A stretch of 42,086 nt of DNA from JBGTGT01 sp051439375 (GTDB lineage Bacteria; Cyanobacteriota; Cyanobacteriia; Cyanobacteriales; Microcystaceae): contig JBFRWB010000181.1 of assembly GCA_051439375.1 (NCBI GenBank), forward strand, positions 1-42,086, in the 5' to 3' direction. Within the stretch, counting starts at the first letter, position 1. Every line of letters starts with the position of its first letter. Under the pieces are notes generated by a model, which had not been told where the DNA came from, searched no databases, and saw nothing but the letters and a program-made list of their open reading frames with translations. Positions 16,755-24,873 of the stretch are shown piece after piece. Made by a program: the position numbers and the translations under genes.

Positions 16755-17570
16755 ATGAATATTAAACTATTATTCCTTGATATTGACGGAACGATCGCAG
16801 GAAAGTCTAATGAAGTCAGCGATCGCGTGGTAGAAACGATTCAAGCAGTTCAACGAAAAGGGATTAAGGTAGCCGTCGCTACGGGGAGAATGTACCATTC
16901 TGCTCTGCGGTTTCACCAACGAATTCAGTCTTCTTTACCTATCACAGCTTATAATGGGGCGTGGATTCAAGATCCCCTCGATGGAAAGCGTCATCACCAT
17001 TGGCCAGTCCCGTCTCCACTTTCCCTCGAATTGTTAGACTTTTTAGAACAACCTCAATTGCGTCAACGATTAGATATTCATTGCTATATAGATGATCAGT
17101 TGTTGGTTAGGGAAATTACAGAGGAAACCGAGGAATATAAAGAGCGATCGGGGATTTCTCCTAAAGCGGTTGGAGATTTTCGTCATATATTGCATGAACC
17201 AACCACAAAAATGTTAGTAATTAGTTCAGATGTAATACTCATTCACCAATTATTAGAGAGCCTTAAAAAACAATATTCTCCTGAACAACTCTGTTTAACC
17301 CAGTCTAACCCCACTTATCTTGAAATAACTCATCCTCAAGCCAATAAGGGAACAGCCGTTCGCTACATTGCGGAACAGGTGTTAGGGTTAAACGCAGATC
17401 AAGTAATGACCATTGGGGACAATTTTAATGATGTGCAGATGCTAAACTATGCAGGAATGGGAATTGCTATGGGAAATGCCCCCTTACCTGTTCAACAGGT
17501 AGCTAAATGGGTTACTAAGGATGTAGAGGAGGATGGGGTTGCCGTGGCGATTGAAAGATTTTTATTATAA
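16755..17570 (+). CDS. Cof-type HAD-IIB phosphatase
   Basis: A 271-residue haloacid-dehalogenase-superfamily hydrolase of the Cof/IIB group, which dephosphorylates sugar phosphates, nucleotides or similar small molecules in the cytoplasm. All four motifs are visible: I in FLDIDGTIAG (nucleophile Asp9 and acid-base Asp11), II in VAVATGRMY, III as Lys in HPQANKGTAVRYI, and IV in MTIGDNFNDVQML. The region between motifs II and III is the IIB alpha/beta cap that sets substrate choice. The length is normal. It appears to be a single-gene unit between the porin terminator and the Roco gene. The substrate is unknown. Confidence 0.92.
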   Translation: MNIKLLFLDIDGTIAGKSNEVSDRVVETIQAVQRKGIKVAVATGRMYHSALRFHQRIQSSLPITAYNGAWIQDPLDGKRHHHWPVPSPLSLELLDFLEQPQLRQRLDIHCYIDDQLLVREITEETEEYKERSGISPKAVGDFRHILHEPTTKMLVISSDVILIHQLLESLKKQYSPEQLCLTQSNPTYLEITHPQANKGTAVRYIAEQVLGLNADQVMTIGDNFNDVQMLNYAGMGIAMGNAPLPVQQVAKWVTKDVEEDGVAVAIERFLL

Positions 17571-17671
17571 TATGTTAAGTTTAAGATCAATTTAAGTAAA
17601 ATCCTTGGCATTTCCTAAAAGCCTTTCTAAAATGGAAAGGCTAAATACATTATCTAAATTATTGATTCAGC

Positions 17672-20500
17672 GTGTTAGATCGTCACCCTATTATGGTAAC
17701 TCCTAATGAGCCTGACCCGATCATTGAGCAAATTAAAAAAGCGGCGATTAATAAGGCTGAGAAACTAGATTTAAGTTTTCGTCAATTAACAAAATTACCG
17801 CCTGAGATCGGGCTGTTAACCCATTTACGTTATTTGGATATAAGAAATAATAAATTAACTTCTCTTCCGCCAGAAATTGGGGAATTAACCCAACTAACCT
17901 CTCTCTATTTAGTTAAAAACAATCTCGAATCTTTACCGCCAGAAATTGGAAAATTAAATAATTTAGAACGATTACATCTTAGCTATAATAATCTCAAATC
18001 CTTACCGCCAGAAATCGGAAAACTTACCCAACTGACGGAGATTTATCTCAGTCATAATTGCTTAACTGCTCTCCCCATTGAAATTAGTTCGTTAACCCAA
18101 GTTAGGCAATTTGCTTTAAGCTGTAATCAATTAACCGATTTACCATCAGAAATTGGTCATCTTAGAAGTCTAACATGGTTGGATTTAAAGTCCAATCAAT
18201 TAAGGGAACTGCCGCCTCAAATTGGCAATTTAGAAAACTTAGGAGAATTAAATCTTAGTTACAATCAAATTGCTTTAGTTCCTTCAAACATTGGTCATTT
18301 ATCTAGTTTGACAGAGTTAAACTTAAGCTATAATAAACTCAAGCAAATTCCGCCAGAAATTGGTCATTTAATCAACCTTGACTTTCTCTATTTGGGGGAT
18401 AATCAACTAACCTCAATTCCGCCAGAAATTGGTCTATTAAAAAAAATAATTGTCTTAGATTTAATCCATAATAATCTAAATAGTCTTCCTAAAGAAATTG
18501 GTAATTTGTCTAAACTAAGTGAACTCAGACTGAATCGGAATAATCTCAAAAATTTACCTTTAGAAATCTGTCTCCTAAGTCGCTTAAAAAAACTATCCTT
18601 GAAAGGGAATCGTTTAAGTTACCTTCCCAATGAAGTGATTCAACTTGCACAATTTTCTAAATTGGAGTACTTGGATTTAAGTGAAAATCTACTGACGATT
18701 CCGCCTGAAATTGTTTGGAAAAAGCACGAACCGCTTTCTATTATTAATTTTTATCGACAAAATCACCATGAACAAACCCAATCTCTTAACGAAGCAAAAA
18801 TTTTGTTGGTTGGACAAGGAAGTGTGGGTAAAACCTCTCTAATTCGTCGTTTAATTTATAACAATTTTGATCCGTTGCAAGATAAAACCGATGGTTTAGA
18901 TATTCGTTCTTGGCAAATCGAACTCCATAGCCAACAGATTAACCTTAATCTATGGGACTTTGGAGGTCAAGAAATATACCATGCAACTCACCAGTTTTTT
19001 CTCTCTCAAAGAAGTGTTTATTTAGTTGTCTTGGATTCCCGCTTGGATGAAACTGATAATCAATTGGAATATTGGTTACAAATTATTAAAAGCTATGGCT
19101 CTAATTCTCCAATTATTATTGTCATTAATAAAGTTGATCAACATACGTTAGATTTAGATTATAGAGGGTTAAGAAGCAGACATCCTAATATTAAATCTTT
19201 TATTGAAACGTCTTGCAAAACTAGCAAAGGAATTAGTGAACTGAAAGAAGCAATTATTCAAGAAGTCAGTGAACTCGAACATATTTATACCCCTTTACCC
19301 CACCCTTGGTTATCGGTTAAACAGCAATTAGAAGAAATGAAAGAAAAAAATTGGGATTATATGTCCTACCGTCAATACCAAGAAATTTGTCAGGAAGAAG
19401 GAATAGAAACGGATGAAGAACAAGTTCATTTAATTCGTTTTTTGCATGACTTAGGGGTTGTTTTAAATTTTCAGGATGATGTGCGTTTAAAAGATACCAA
19501 TGTTTTAAATCCTCAGTGGGTAACAAAGGGAGTTTATTGCATTATTAATGATGAGGCACTGCCAAAAAGACCCTATTATGGTATTCTTTCTTTAACCATG
19601 CTAGAACGAATTTTAACTGAGCCTAAATATCCACCGAGTGAGCATCTTTTCTTAATTGATATGATGCGAAAATTTGAACTTTGCTTTGAATTAGAACAAG
19701 ATTATGAAAGGTCATTTTTGATTCCTGATTTACTCCCTAAAGAAGAAATTGAAACAGGAGATTGGGAAGATTCTTTAGTCTTTCAATACCATTATAATGT
19801 TCTACCCAATAGTGTGATTTCTCGCTTTATTGTGCGGATGAATCGATTAATTGATAAGGGTCAATATTGGCGCAGTGGTGTAGTTTTAAACTATCAAGAT
19901 AATAAAGCTTTAGTCAAAGGAGAACGAGATTTTAATATACATAAAATCATGATTTTTATCAAAGGTATTCCCGAAAAAAGGCGAGATTTTTTAAAATTAA
20001 TTCGCTTTGAACTAGAACAAATTCATCAAACTATTCCGGGGTTAGAAGTCAAAGAAAAAATGGTACTTCCCCAGAATCCCACTATCTATGTTGATTATTC
20101 CCATCTATTAACCTTAGAACGCATGGGAATTCATACCTTTGTTCCTGAAGGATTAAACGAAGCAGTCAATGTTCAAGAAATTCTAGAAGGGTTTGTATCC
20201 GCAGCAGAACGACAACAGCAATATGACGCTATACCTCAATCGATTTCTACAATACAAATTGACCCTTCTTCCTCTAATATTCCCACTGATACTGACCATT
20301 CATCAGTCACTCTCCATTGGTCTGAGTCTCGTTTGGTGTCTCTAATTACCTTGGGGTTAGTAACAACATTATTAGTGATTATTGGTCATTATATTTCGTG
20401 GAAAATTTTATTAATTGCTTTGTTAGGAGGAGGGTTATCGGTTTGGGTATTACGAGATTTTAAGAGAGAGACGAAGAAAGATAGGGATGTAGAGAGATAA
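17672..20500 (+). CDS. Roco protein: LRR, ROC GTPase, COR, C-terminal membrane helices
   Basis: A 942-residue Roco-family protein. About 13 leucine-rich repeats of the form LPPEIGxLxxLxxLxLxxNxL fill residues 25-350. The ROC GTPase domain follows, with the P-loop LLVGQGSVGKTSLIRR (Lys387), switch II WDFGGQEIYHATHQFF (Asp429), the G4 motif INKVDQ (about residue 486) and ETSCKTSKG as G5. The COR dimerisation domain spans about 535-820. The last 60 residues hold two hydrophobic segments (LVSLITLGLVTTLLVIIGHY and ILLIALLGGGLSVWVL), so the protein is probably membrane-tethered with its main body in the cytoplasm. No kinase domain is fused. The start is a GTG at 17672; an ATG at 17693 is equally possible. 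Bacterial Roco proteins cycle between monomer and dimer with nucleotide state. Partners are unknown. Confidence 0.94.
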   Translation: MLDRHPIMVTPNEPDPIIEQIKKAAINKAEKLDLSFRQLTKLPPEIGLLTHLRYLDIRNNKLTSLPPEIGELTQLTSLYLVKNNLESLPPEIGKLNNLERLHLSYNNLKSLPPEIGKLTQLTEIYLSHNCLTALPIEISSLTQVRQFALSCNQLTDLPSEIGHLRSLTWLDLKSNQLRELPPQIGNLENLGELNLSYNQIALVPSNIGHLSSLTELNLSYNKLKQIPPEIGHLINLDFLYLGDNQLTSIPPEIGLLKKIIVLDLIHNNLNSLPKEIGNLSKLSELRLNRNNLKNLPLEICLLSRLKKLSLKGNRLSYLPNEVIQLAQFSKLEYLDLSENLLTIPPEIVWKKHEPLSIINFYRQNHHEQTQSLNEAKILLVGQGSVGKTSLIRRLIYNNFDPLQDKTDGLDIRSWQIELHSQQINLNLWDFGGQEIYHATHQFFLSQRSVYLVVLDSRLDETDNQLEYWLQIIKSYGSNSPIIIVINKVDQHTLDLDYRGLRSRHPNIKSFIETSCKTSKGISELKEAIIQEVSELEHIYTPLPHPWLSVKQQLEEMKEKNWDYMSYRQYQEICQEEGIETDEEQVHLIRFLHDLGVVLNFQDDVRLKDTNVLNPQWVTKGVYCIINDEALPKRPYYGILSLTMLERILTEPKYPPSEHLFLIDMMRKFELCFELEQDYERSFLIPDLLPKEEIETGDWEDSLVFQYHYNVLPNSVISRFIVRMNRLIDKGQYWRSGVVLNYQDNKALVKGERDFNIHKIMIFIKGIPEKRRDFLKLIRFELEQIHQTIPGLEVKEKMVLPQNPTIYVDYSHLLTLERMGIHTFVPEGLNEAVNVQEILEGFVSAAERQQQYDAIPQSISTIQIDPSSSNIPTDTDHSSVTLHWSESRLVSLITLGLVTTLLVIIGHYISWKILLIALLGGGLSVWVLRDFKRETKKDRDVER

Positions 20501-20588
20501 GTCCATTGAACTTCTGAACTTCTGAACACACCGAATGAACGAAAAAACTGGTAAATTGAAGATTGGTCACTTCAAATAGAGAGTTGCT

Positions 20589-22274
20589 GTGAAACCTCGT
20601 CCCTTTTTTATTTCTCTTGCGATCGCTGCTATTCTACTCCTGACAATAGCAGGTGGGTCAGTTTACTGGATCATTACTCAAAGTCCCCTTGAACTTTTGA
20701 CAGGGGGAGTGATGCGTCAACCGTTAGGAACGGTTTTTATGCCTAAACAGTCCCCTGCCATGATATCTTTGTTAGTAAACCCAGATCGTCTCGAATCTTT
20801 CTCTCAATTGGCGGTAAATGCTAAAAATCGCCGTAAATCTCATCAAGAATTTAGAAAAATTGAAAAAAGTTTACTCGCAAAAACAGGGTTAGACTATCGT
20901 AATGAAATTCAACCGTGGTTGGGGGAAGAAATTACATTAGGGGTGACTTCTCTGGATTTTGACCATAATGCGAGTAATGGGACGCAACCGGGATATTTAT
21001 TAGCAGTTGAGACAAAAAATGCCCAATTAACCAAAGAATTTCTCCAAGTCGCCTATTCTAAGCAAGCGATCGCAGGTGAGTTTGATTTAGTCTTTGAAGC
21101 TTATAAGGGAATCAATTTAATTAGCCAAAAACCTCTCAAACCGCTAGGAAATCAAAGATTTTTAGCCAGCGCAGTGGTTGGTAATTTTGTTTTATTTGCC
21201 AATGATTTAAGAGTATTACGAGAAGCCGTTAATAATGTTCAAGTTGCTAATCTTAATCTAAAAAATGCCATTGCTTACCAAGAAGCTTTAAAAACGATTA
21301 AAGACCCCAGAATAGGTATTGCTTACGCTAATTTTCCTGCTCTTTCTGCTTGGCTTTCCAACTTACCCATTCCAGAATTACCCGAGATTAGTCAAGGAGT
21401 GACGGTGACTCTATCCTTGAAAGCTGAGGGATTAGTAGCGCAAACTGGATTAATTGGGGTCAAAGGAGAAGCAAATCAGTCACCTGTCCTCTTTAATCCT
21501 GTAAATGCCTTAAAATATACACCAGCTAGCAGTATTTTAACCTTAGCGGGAACCCATTTAACCCAGTTATGGACACAAATTCAAACCGATATCGCCACTG
21601 ATAGTCCTCTGCAACAGTTCGTAAATCGCCTTATTAGCCAGCTAGAAACGCCTTTAGGTCTTAATTTGTCTGAAGACATTTTTAACTGGGTTAACGGGGA
21701 ATTTAGCCTTAATCTAGTGCCGAAATTGGAGGGGGGTGCAGCCGACTGGTTATTTATTGCTGAGAAAACAGAAGATATTAGCGAAAAAGTGGCTTACTTA
21801 GATGACTTGGCACAACAACAGGGGTATAGTATTGGAAAATTACCCTTATTAGAATTAGATACGGATGTGACAGCGTGGACTAAACTAAGAACGACTAAGG
21901 TGACGAATCGTAAGGATTTAGCGAAGTTAGACACCCAAGTTCAAGGAGTACACACGGAAACAGATAAATACTTTCTTTTTTCCACCTCTGTTGAAGCGAT
22001 TTCACAAGCCTTATCGGATAGTGACCCATCTTTAATAGATAGCACAAGATTTCAACAAGCGATTCGTGCTTTACCGTCTGAAAATGATGGTTATGTTTAT
22101 ATTAATTGGCCAGAAAGTGAACCCATTATTGAGGAAAAATTCCCCGTTATTAAAGTAGCAGAATTAGCGATTAAACCCTTTTTTAATAATTTGCGATCGC
22201 TGACTCTTAGTAGTCAAGGGAGTGAAAATCAAATCCGTAAAGCCACCTTTTTCTTTAATTTAGGGGTTCGCTAA
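20589..22274 (+). CDS. DUF3352 family protein
   Basis: A 561-residue protein of the DUF3352 family, widespread in cyanobacteria and without an established function. It starts at a GTG with one N-terminal membrane segment (FFISLAIAAILLLTIAGGSV), and the bulk is then exported. Family features include VFMPKQSPAMISLLVNPDRL, the repeated type SQLAVNAKNRR and WLGEEITLGVTSLDF, and a C-terminal GYVYINWPESEPI. It is 88 bases after the Roco gene in the same direction, with short direct repeats (GAACTTCT) between, so linkage is possible but unproven. A hairpin terminator follows. Confidence 0.88.
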   Translation: MKPRPFFISLAIAAILLLTIAGGSVYWIITQSPLELLTGGVMRQPLGTVFMPKQSPAMISLLVNPDRLESFSQLAVNAKNRRKSHQEFRKIEKSLLAKTGLDYRNEIQPWLGEEITLGVTSLDFDHNASNGTQPGYLLAVETKNAQLTKEFLQVAYSKQAIAGEFDLVFEAYKGINLISQKPLKPLGNQRFLASAVVGNFVLFANDLRVLREAVNNVQVANLNLKNAIAYQEALKTIKDPRIGIAYANFPALSAWLSNLPIPELPEISQGVTVTLSLKAEGLVAQTGLIGVKGEANQSPVLFNPVNALKYTPASSILTLAGTHLTQLWTQIQTDIATDSPLQQFVNRLISQLETPLGLNLSEDIFNWVNGEFSLNLVPKLEGGAADWLFIAEKTEDISEKVAYLDDLAQQQGYSIGKLPLLELDTDVTAWTKLRTTKVTNRKDLAKLDTQVQGVHTETDKYFLFSTSVEAISQALSDSDPSLIDSTRFQQAIRALPSENDGYVYINWPESEPIIEEKFPVIKVAELAIKPFFNNLRSLTLSSQGSENQIRKATFFFNLGVR

Positions 22275-22303
22275 AATGTTTATCTATTGATTCAAATAGG
22301 AAT

Positions 22304-22325
22304 GTGAGCATCTTGCTCACTTTTC
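22304..22325 (+). terminator. Terminator after the DUF3352 gene
   Basis: GTGAGCA (22304-22310) and TGCTCAC (22314-22320) form perfect 7-base arms with a TCT loop, followed by TTTTCC. It lies between convergent genes (20589-22274 plus and 22345-22794 minus). Confidence 0.7.
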
Positions 22326-22344
22326 CACATAATCGTTATCTTAG

Positions 22345-22794
22345 TTAATTCTCCCAAAACTTATGATTTAATAACTCGTCTATATTATCAGAGAACGGAA
22401 AAATATCAGGGAAAATAGTATCAGGATAACTATCCTTAACAGTTTCCAAAGCTATCTCATAACATTTATCAAGTATTTCTAAAAGATAATTGTTTAAACT
22501 GGGTGAATCCTCTAACTCAAACTTCAATCTTTGACGAAAATTTCTAATTTCGATTTCCCAACCCCGATAACAGTCAGACATTAAAACATAACGACGTTTC
22601 AACAAATGTTCTAATAAACGCAATAAATAACTTCTGACTGCTCTGCGTTGACTTTTTCCCAAAGACTCTACCTCTTCCACTAAATTCTCTAAATCTATTT
22701 GTGAGAAATCTCCCGCTTTTAGTTGCTTGACGGTTTCCTCTATCCATAAAGCAAAATCTTGATCATAGAGAGTTTTTACTGTCGAGACTATCAT
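22345..22794 (-). CDS. DUF29 family protein
   Basis: A 149-residue protein of the DUF29 family, abundant in cyanobacteria and of unknown function. The signature is clear: LYDQDFALWIEETVKQLKAG, then IDLENLVEEVESLGKSQRRA, then LRLLEHLLKRRYV. It is predicted to be helical and cytoplasmic, with no signal peptide. DUF29 genes are often accessory and found near toxin-antitoxin genes and repeats, and here the spacer upstream holds a truncated antitoxin gene and an inverted-repeat element. Confidence 0.92.
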   Translation of the reverse strand: MIVSTVKTLYDQDFALWIEETVKQLKAGDFSQIDLENLVEEVESLGKSQRRAVRSYLLRLLEHLLKRRYVLMSDCYRGWEIEIRNFRQRLKFELEDSPSLNNYLLEILDKCYEIALETVKDSYPDTIFPDIFPFSDNIDELLNHKFWEN

Positions 22795-22875
22795 AACTGT
22801 CCTCTCCTGTTTGAATTACTTTACTATAATTATTGTGTGATGGGCAAAGCCCATCTTAACAAAATTCATCGGTAG

Positions 22876-22932
22876 GGTGGGCAAATTTGGAATACAGGGG
22901 ATGATGAAACTTATGGATTAATTTTGCCCACC
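22876..22932. repeat. Inverted-repeat element, GGTGGGCAAA family, copy 1
   Basis: The arms GGTGGGCAAA (22876-22885) and TTTGCCCACC (22923-22932) are perfect reverse complements of 10 bases around about 37 bases, preceded by GGTA. The right arm ends 3 bases before the stop of a truncated antitoxin reading frame. A related element lies at 24720-24778. Confidence 0.7.
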
Positions 22933-22935
22933 ATG

Positions 22936-23073
22936 TTACACTAATAACCAAGATATGCTCCTGTTATTAGGAAAGCCATCATCTGACGCTGGCCTTCTAG
23001 CACTTGATAAATTAAAGGATTCGAGGACATTCTCATTATTATCAAACTTCTCGTCTAATTCTTCAGCTTTCAT
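22936..23073 (-). pseudogene. Truncated CopG-like antitoxin remnant
   Basis: Reading the minus strand from an ATG at 23073 gives a 45-residue product starting MKAEELDEKFDNNENVLESF and going on to SSARRP. That matches, from memory, the conserved start of a common cyanobacterial antitoxin (MKAEELDEKFDxGEDV..DLSKARRP). After this the sequence departs from the family (no ribbon-helix-helix part), and the frame stops at 22936 beside an inverted-repeat element. I see no toxin partner upstream. The likeliest reading is a toxin-antitoxin locus broken by deletion or element insertion. Confidence 0.65.
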
Positions 23074-23252
23074 GGTTAATCGACAGGGGAGTAAAAAATT
23101 TTGGCTGAGGGTGTCACATTTTTTTGCTAAATGTCACTATAGTCATAGAGATTCTAGATCCTCCAATCTATAAACCTTAATTTTGTCCCCATCGTTATAG
23201 TGATTCTCACTCTTGATGTTGTGACATCATCTTAACAAATTGTTACATCAAA

Positions 23253-23272
23253 GGGTGCAAACAGACGCACCC
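23253..23272. repeat. GGGTGC/GCACCC hairpin
   Basis: GGGTGC and GCACCC are 6-base arms with an 8-base loop, followed by CCTACAATTC. It has the look of the short REP-type hairpins seen elsewhere in the window. It lies downstream of the META-domain gene, so it might also serve as a weak terminator. Confidence 0.5.
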
Positions 23273-23315
23273 CTACAATTCACATCAATTTGAGGAAATT
23301 TAATCTTACCTATCA

Positions 23316-24182
23316 CTACTCTTGCAAAGCAATTATCGCTTTAAACTGTGCTAATTTTGTTCCTTCTTCGTCTCTTAAAACTAAGGTTTTGCCATCAATT
23401 TCATAGTCTTTAACCTTGTCAAATAAAGCAAGAAAAGCACTTTCTTGGGACATCACACCCTCTGGTTGCTGGCAAAGCTTTCTTGTACTCGCAAGGGGAC
23501 TAAATTGCAAATTACCTTCATTTTTTTCCCATTGTCCTCGATAAGAATTACACCCTGCTAAACCATAAACGTCTCCTGTTTCTGTTAGTCTCATATTAAC
23601 GGTTGTTTCTCTAACTAAAGAGGTAATTCCACCTCTTCCATTATTGTACTGTTGCAGTTGCCAAAGATTGCCCGTTAAAGAAGCAGGCCGTATTTTCTCA
23701 AACACAAGAATCGGTTTTTTCTGCTCATTGAATAACAATAATTGCCCATTTTTTAGTTCATACTGAGTAACCTCTGCTAAGGCTTTTAGGTAAGCTTGTT
23801 CTTGTTGAGATAATCCCTCAAAAACACAAGCCATTAAGGTAGAAGCAGAGGGTTTAAGGGAAATTCCCTCTGTTTTCATTTGATAGCTACCTAAATAACG
23901 ATTACAGCCCGTTGTCCCACTAATACGTCCGTCTTGTAACTGCAACGTTGGTTCATGTTGAGAATAGGGAAGGGAAGGGATACCTTGGGCGTTTTGATAG
24001 CTTATTAACTGCCAAGATGAGGATTCAAGCTCTTTTAAGTTCATAGGGGCAGTTTGGCTAATCAAATTAACTTCAGACTTCATAAATGGCTTTATTTCAG
24101 CCGATTTAGCTAACCCAATCCATGAGATAGTGAGCAGAAACGACAGGGTTAACCGAGACAATAGATTATCATGATAATTCAT
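23316..24182 (-). CDS. Exported protein with two META (HslJ-like) domains
   Basis: A 288-residue secreted protein from the chosen ATG at 24182, which has AGGAG 9 bases upstream; an in-frame ATG 21 bases earlier is less well supported. A signal peptide (TLSFLLTISWIGLAKSAE) is followed by two META/DUF306 domains. The first runs about 45-165 (SSWQLISYQNAQGIPSLPYS, SGTTGCNRYLGSYQ, STLMACVFEGLSQQEQAYLK). The second runs about 170-285 (NLWQLQQYNNGRGG, VYGLAGCNSYRGQW, STRKLCQQPEGVMSQESAFL). Each has the GCNxYxG core and a second cysteine. Such domains occur in outer-membrane or periplasmic proteins linked to stress tolerance; the exact role is not known. Confidence 0.9.
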   Translation of the reverse strand: MNYHDNLLSRLTLSFLLTISWIGLAKSAEIKPFMKSEVNLISQTAPMNLKELESSSWQLISYQNAQGIPSLPYSQHEPTLQLQDGRISGTTGCNRYLGSYQMKTEGISLKPSASTLMACVFEGLSQQEQAYLKALAEVTQYELKNGQLLLFNEQKKPILVFEKIRPASLTGNLWQLQQYNNGRGGITSLVRETTVNMRLTETGDVYGLAGCNSYRGQWEKNEGNLQFSPLASTRKLCQQPEGVMSQESAFLALFDKVKDYEIDGKTLVLRDEEGTKLAQFKAIIALQE

Positions 24183-24400
24183 AATGGACACTCCTACTTT
24201 CACCTTAATCTAGTTATTTAGATGGTGCATTGTGCCAAAAGGTTCAAAGACTATAGCTAAACGCAGCAATGTTGAATGCTGTGACAGGGTTTCAGAGATC
24301 ACAAGTGTCTTAACTCACATTTGAACTTCAAAAAAGTAATACAAAACTTGATGTCTTCTTGTCCGAAAAACTAAGCATATATCTAAGTTAAGATATTGTA

Positions 24401-24505
24401 TTATGATGAATCCAATCTAATACCTGAACTTCCCCCATAAAGTCTAATAGCTTCAACATGGAGTAAAATTAAAGCCTGTTTATTGATCCAGTTAATTTCA
24501 GTCAT
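24401..24505 (-). pseudogene. Doc-like toxin 5' remnant
   Basis: From an ATG at 24505 the minus strand encodes TEINWINKQALILLHVEAIR followed by LYGGSSGIR. This matches the N-terminus of Doc/Fic-type death-on-curing toxins, which read WIx..LlxiHxxxixxxGGsxGIRdxglLxSAl. After GIR the frame meets a stop within four codons (24401-24403). The active-site motif HPFxDGNKR is absent, so it cannot be functional. It overlaps the end of an upstream fragment (stop and ATG adjacent), as in a real toxin-antitoxin operon. Confidence 0.7.
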
Positions 24506-24719
24506 TTATTTTGCAAGTTCTTGAAAAGTTTCAGGATACTCATTCATAAATCTTCTCAACCAAATACTCGAATTGAGTCTTGTTCAGACTATCGAGGAAA
24601 ATTAGTAGGAGAGAATTATGATGAAGGCTTTTTACGACCAGAAATTGGTTGAGTTATCCTTGAGAATGAATAATCACAATCGTTCGTAGTGAGGACTTTA
24701 GCCTTAATATAGTTACTTT

Positions 24720-24778
24720 GGTGGGCAAAGCATATAAATTTATTATTAATTTAAAAAACTTTTCAGGCTTTGCTCACC
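24720..24778. repeat. Inverted-repeat element, GGTGGGCAAA family, copy 2
   Basis: GGTGGGCAAAGC (24720-24731) and GCTTTGCTCACC (24767-24778) match in 11 of 12 paired positions. The whole element is 59 bases with an AT-rich core and is followed by CTAC. It shares its arm with the element at 22876-22932 (57 bases), so the two appear to be one small repeat family. Confidence 0.7.
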
Positions 24779-24873
24779 CTACAAATAAGATTATATTTGA
24801 GATGTGTCCTTTTGACCCAAGATTGCGATAAACTAAAGAGTAATCTGATTTAATATTCAATTCTTTTTGTATC

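Larger units (their letters stand above)
22795..23315. other. Repeat-rich spacer with no intact gene
   Basis: This 521-base spacer holds an imperfect palindrome TGGGCAAAGCCCATC near 22841, an inverted-repeat element (22876-22932), a truncated antitoxin gene (22936-23073, minus), a TGTCACA/TGTCACT pair near 23110-23140, a compact TGATGT-ACATCA hairpin near 23216-23230, and a GGGTGC/GCACCC hairpin at 23253-23272. A plus-strand ORF at 22955-23173 is the antisense of the antitoxin remnant and is not credible. Confidence 0.7.
24183..24873. other. Spacer with decayed genes and an inverted repeat
   Basis: This spacer before recQ carries a Doc toxin fragment (24401-24505, minus) and, ending just upstream of it, an ORF tail encoding RRFMNEYPETFQELAK (minus, about 24509-24580). 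It also holds an inverted-repeat element (24720-24778). I see no intact gene. A plus-strand stretch near 24588-24655 can be read as DYRGKLVGENYDEGFLRPE and stops at once; I cannot assign it. Confidence 0.6.

Noticed and set aside
22955..23173. Plus-strand ORF of 72 codons
   Set aside because: It is the antisense of the truncated antitoxin remnant and has no recognisable features.
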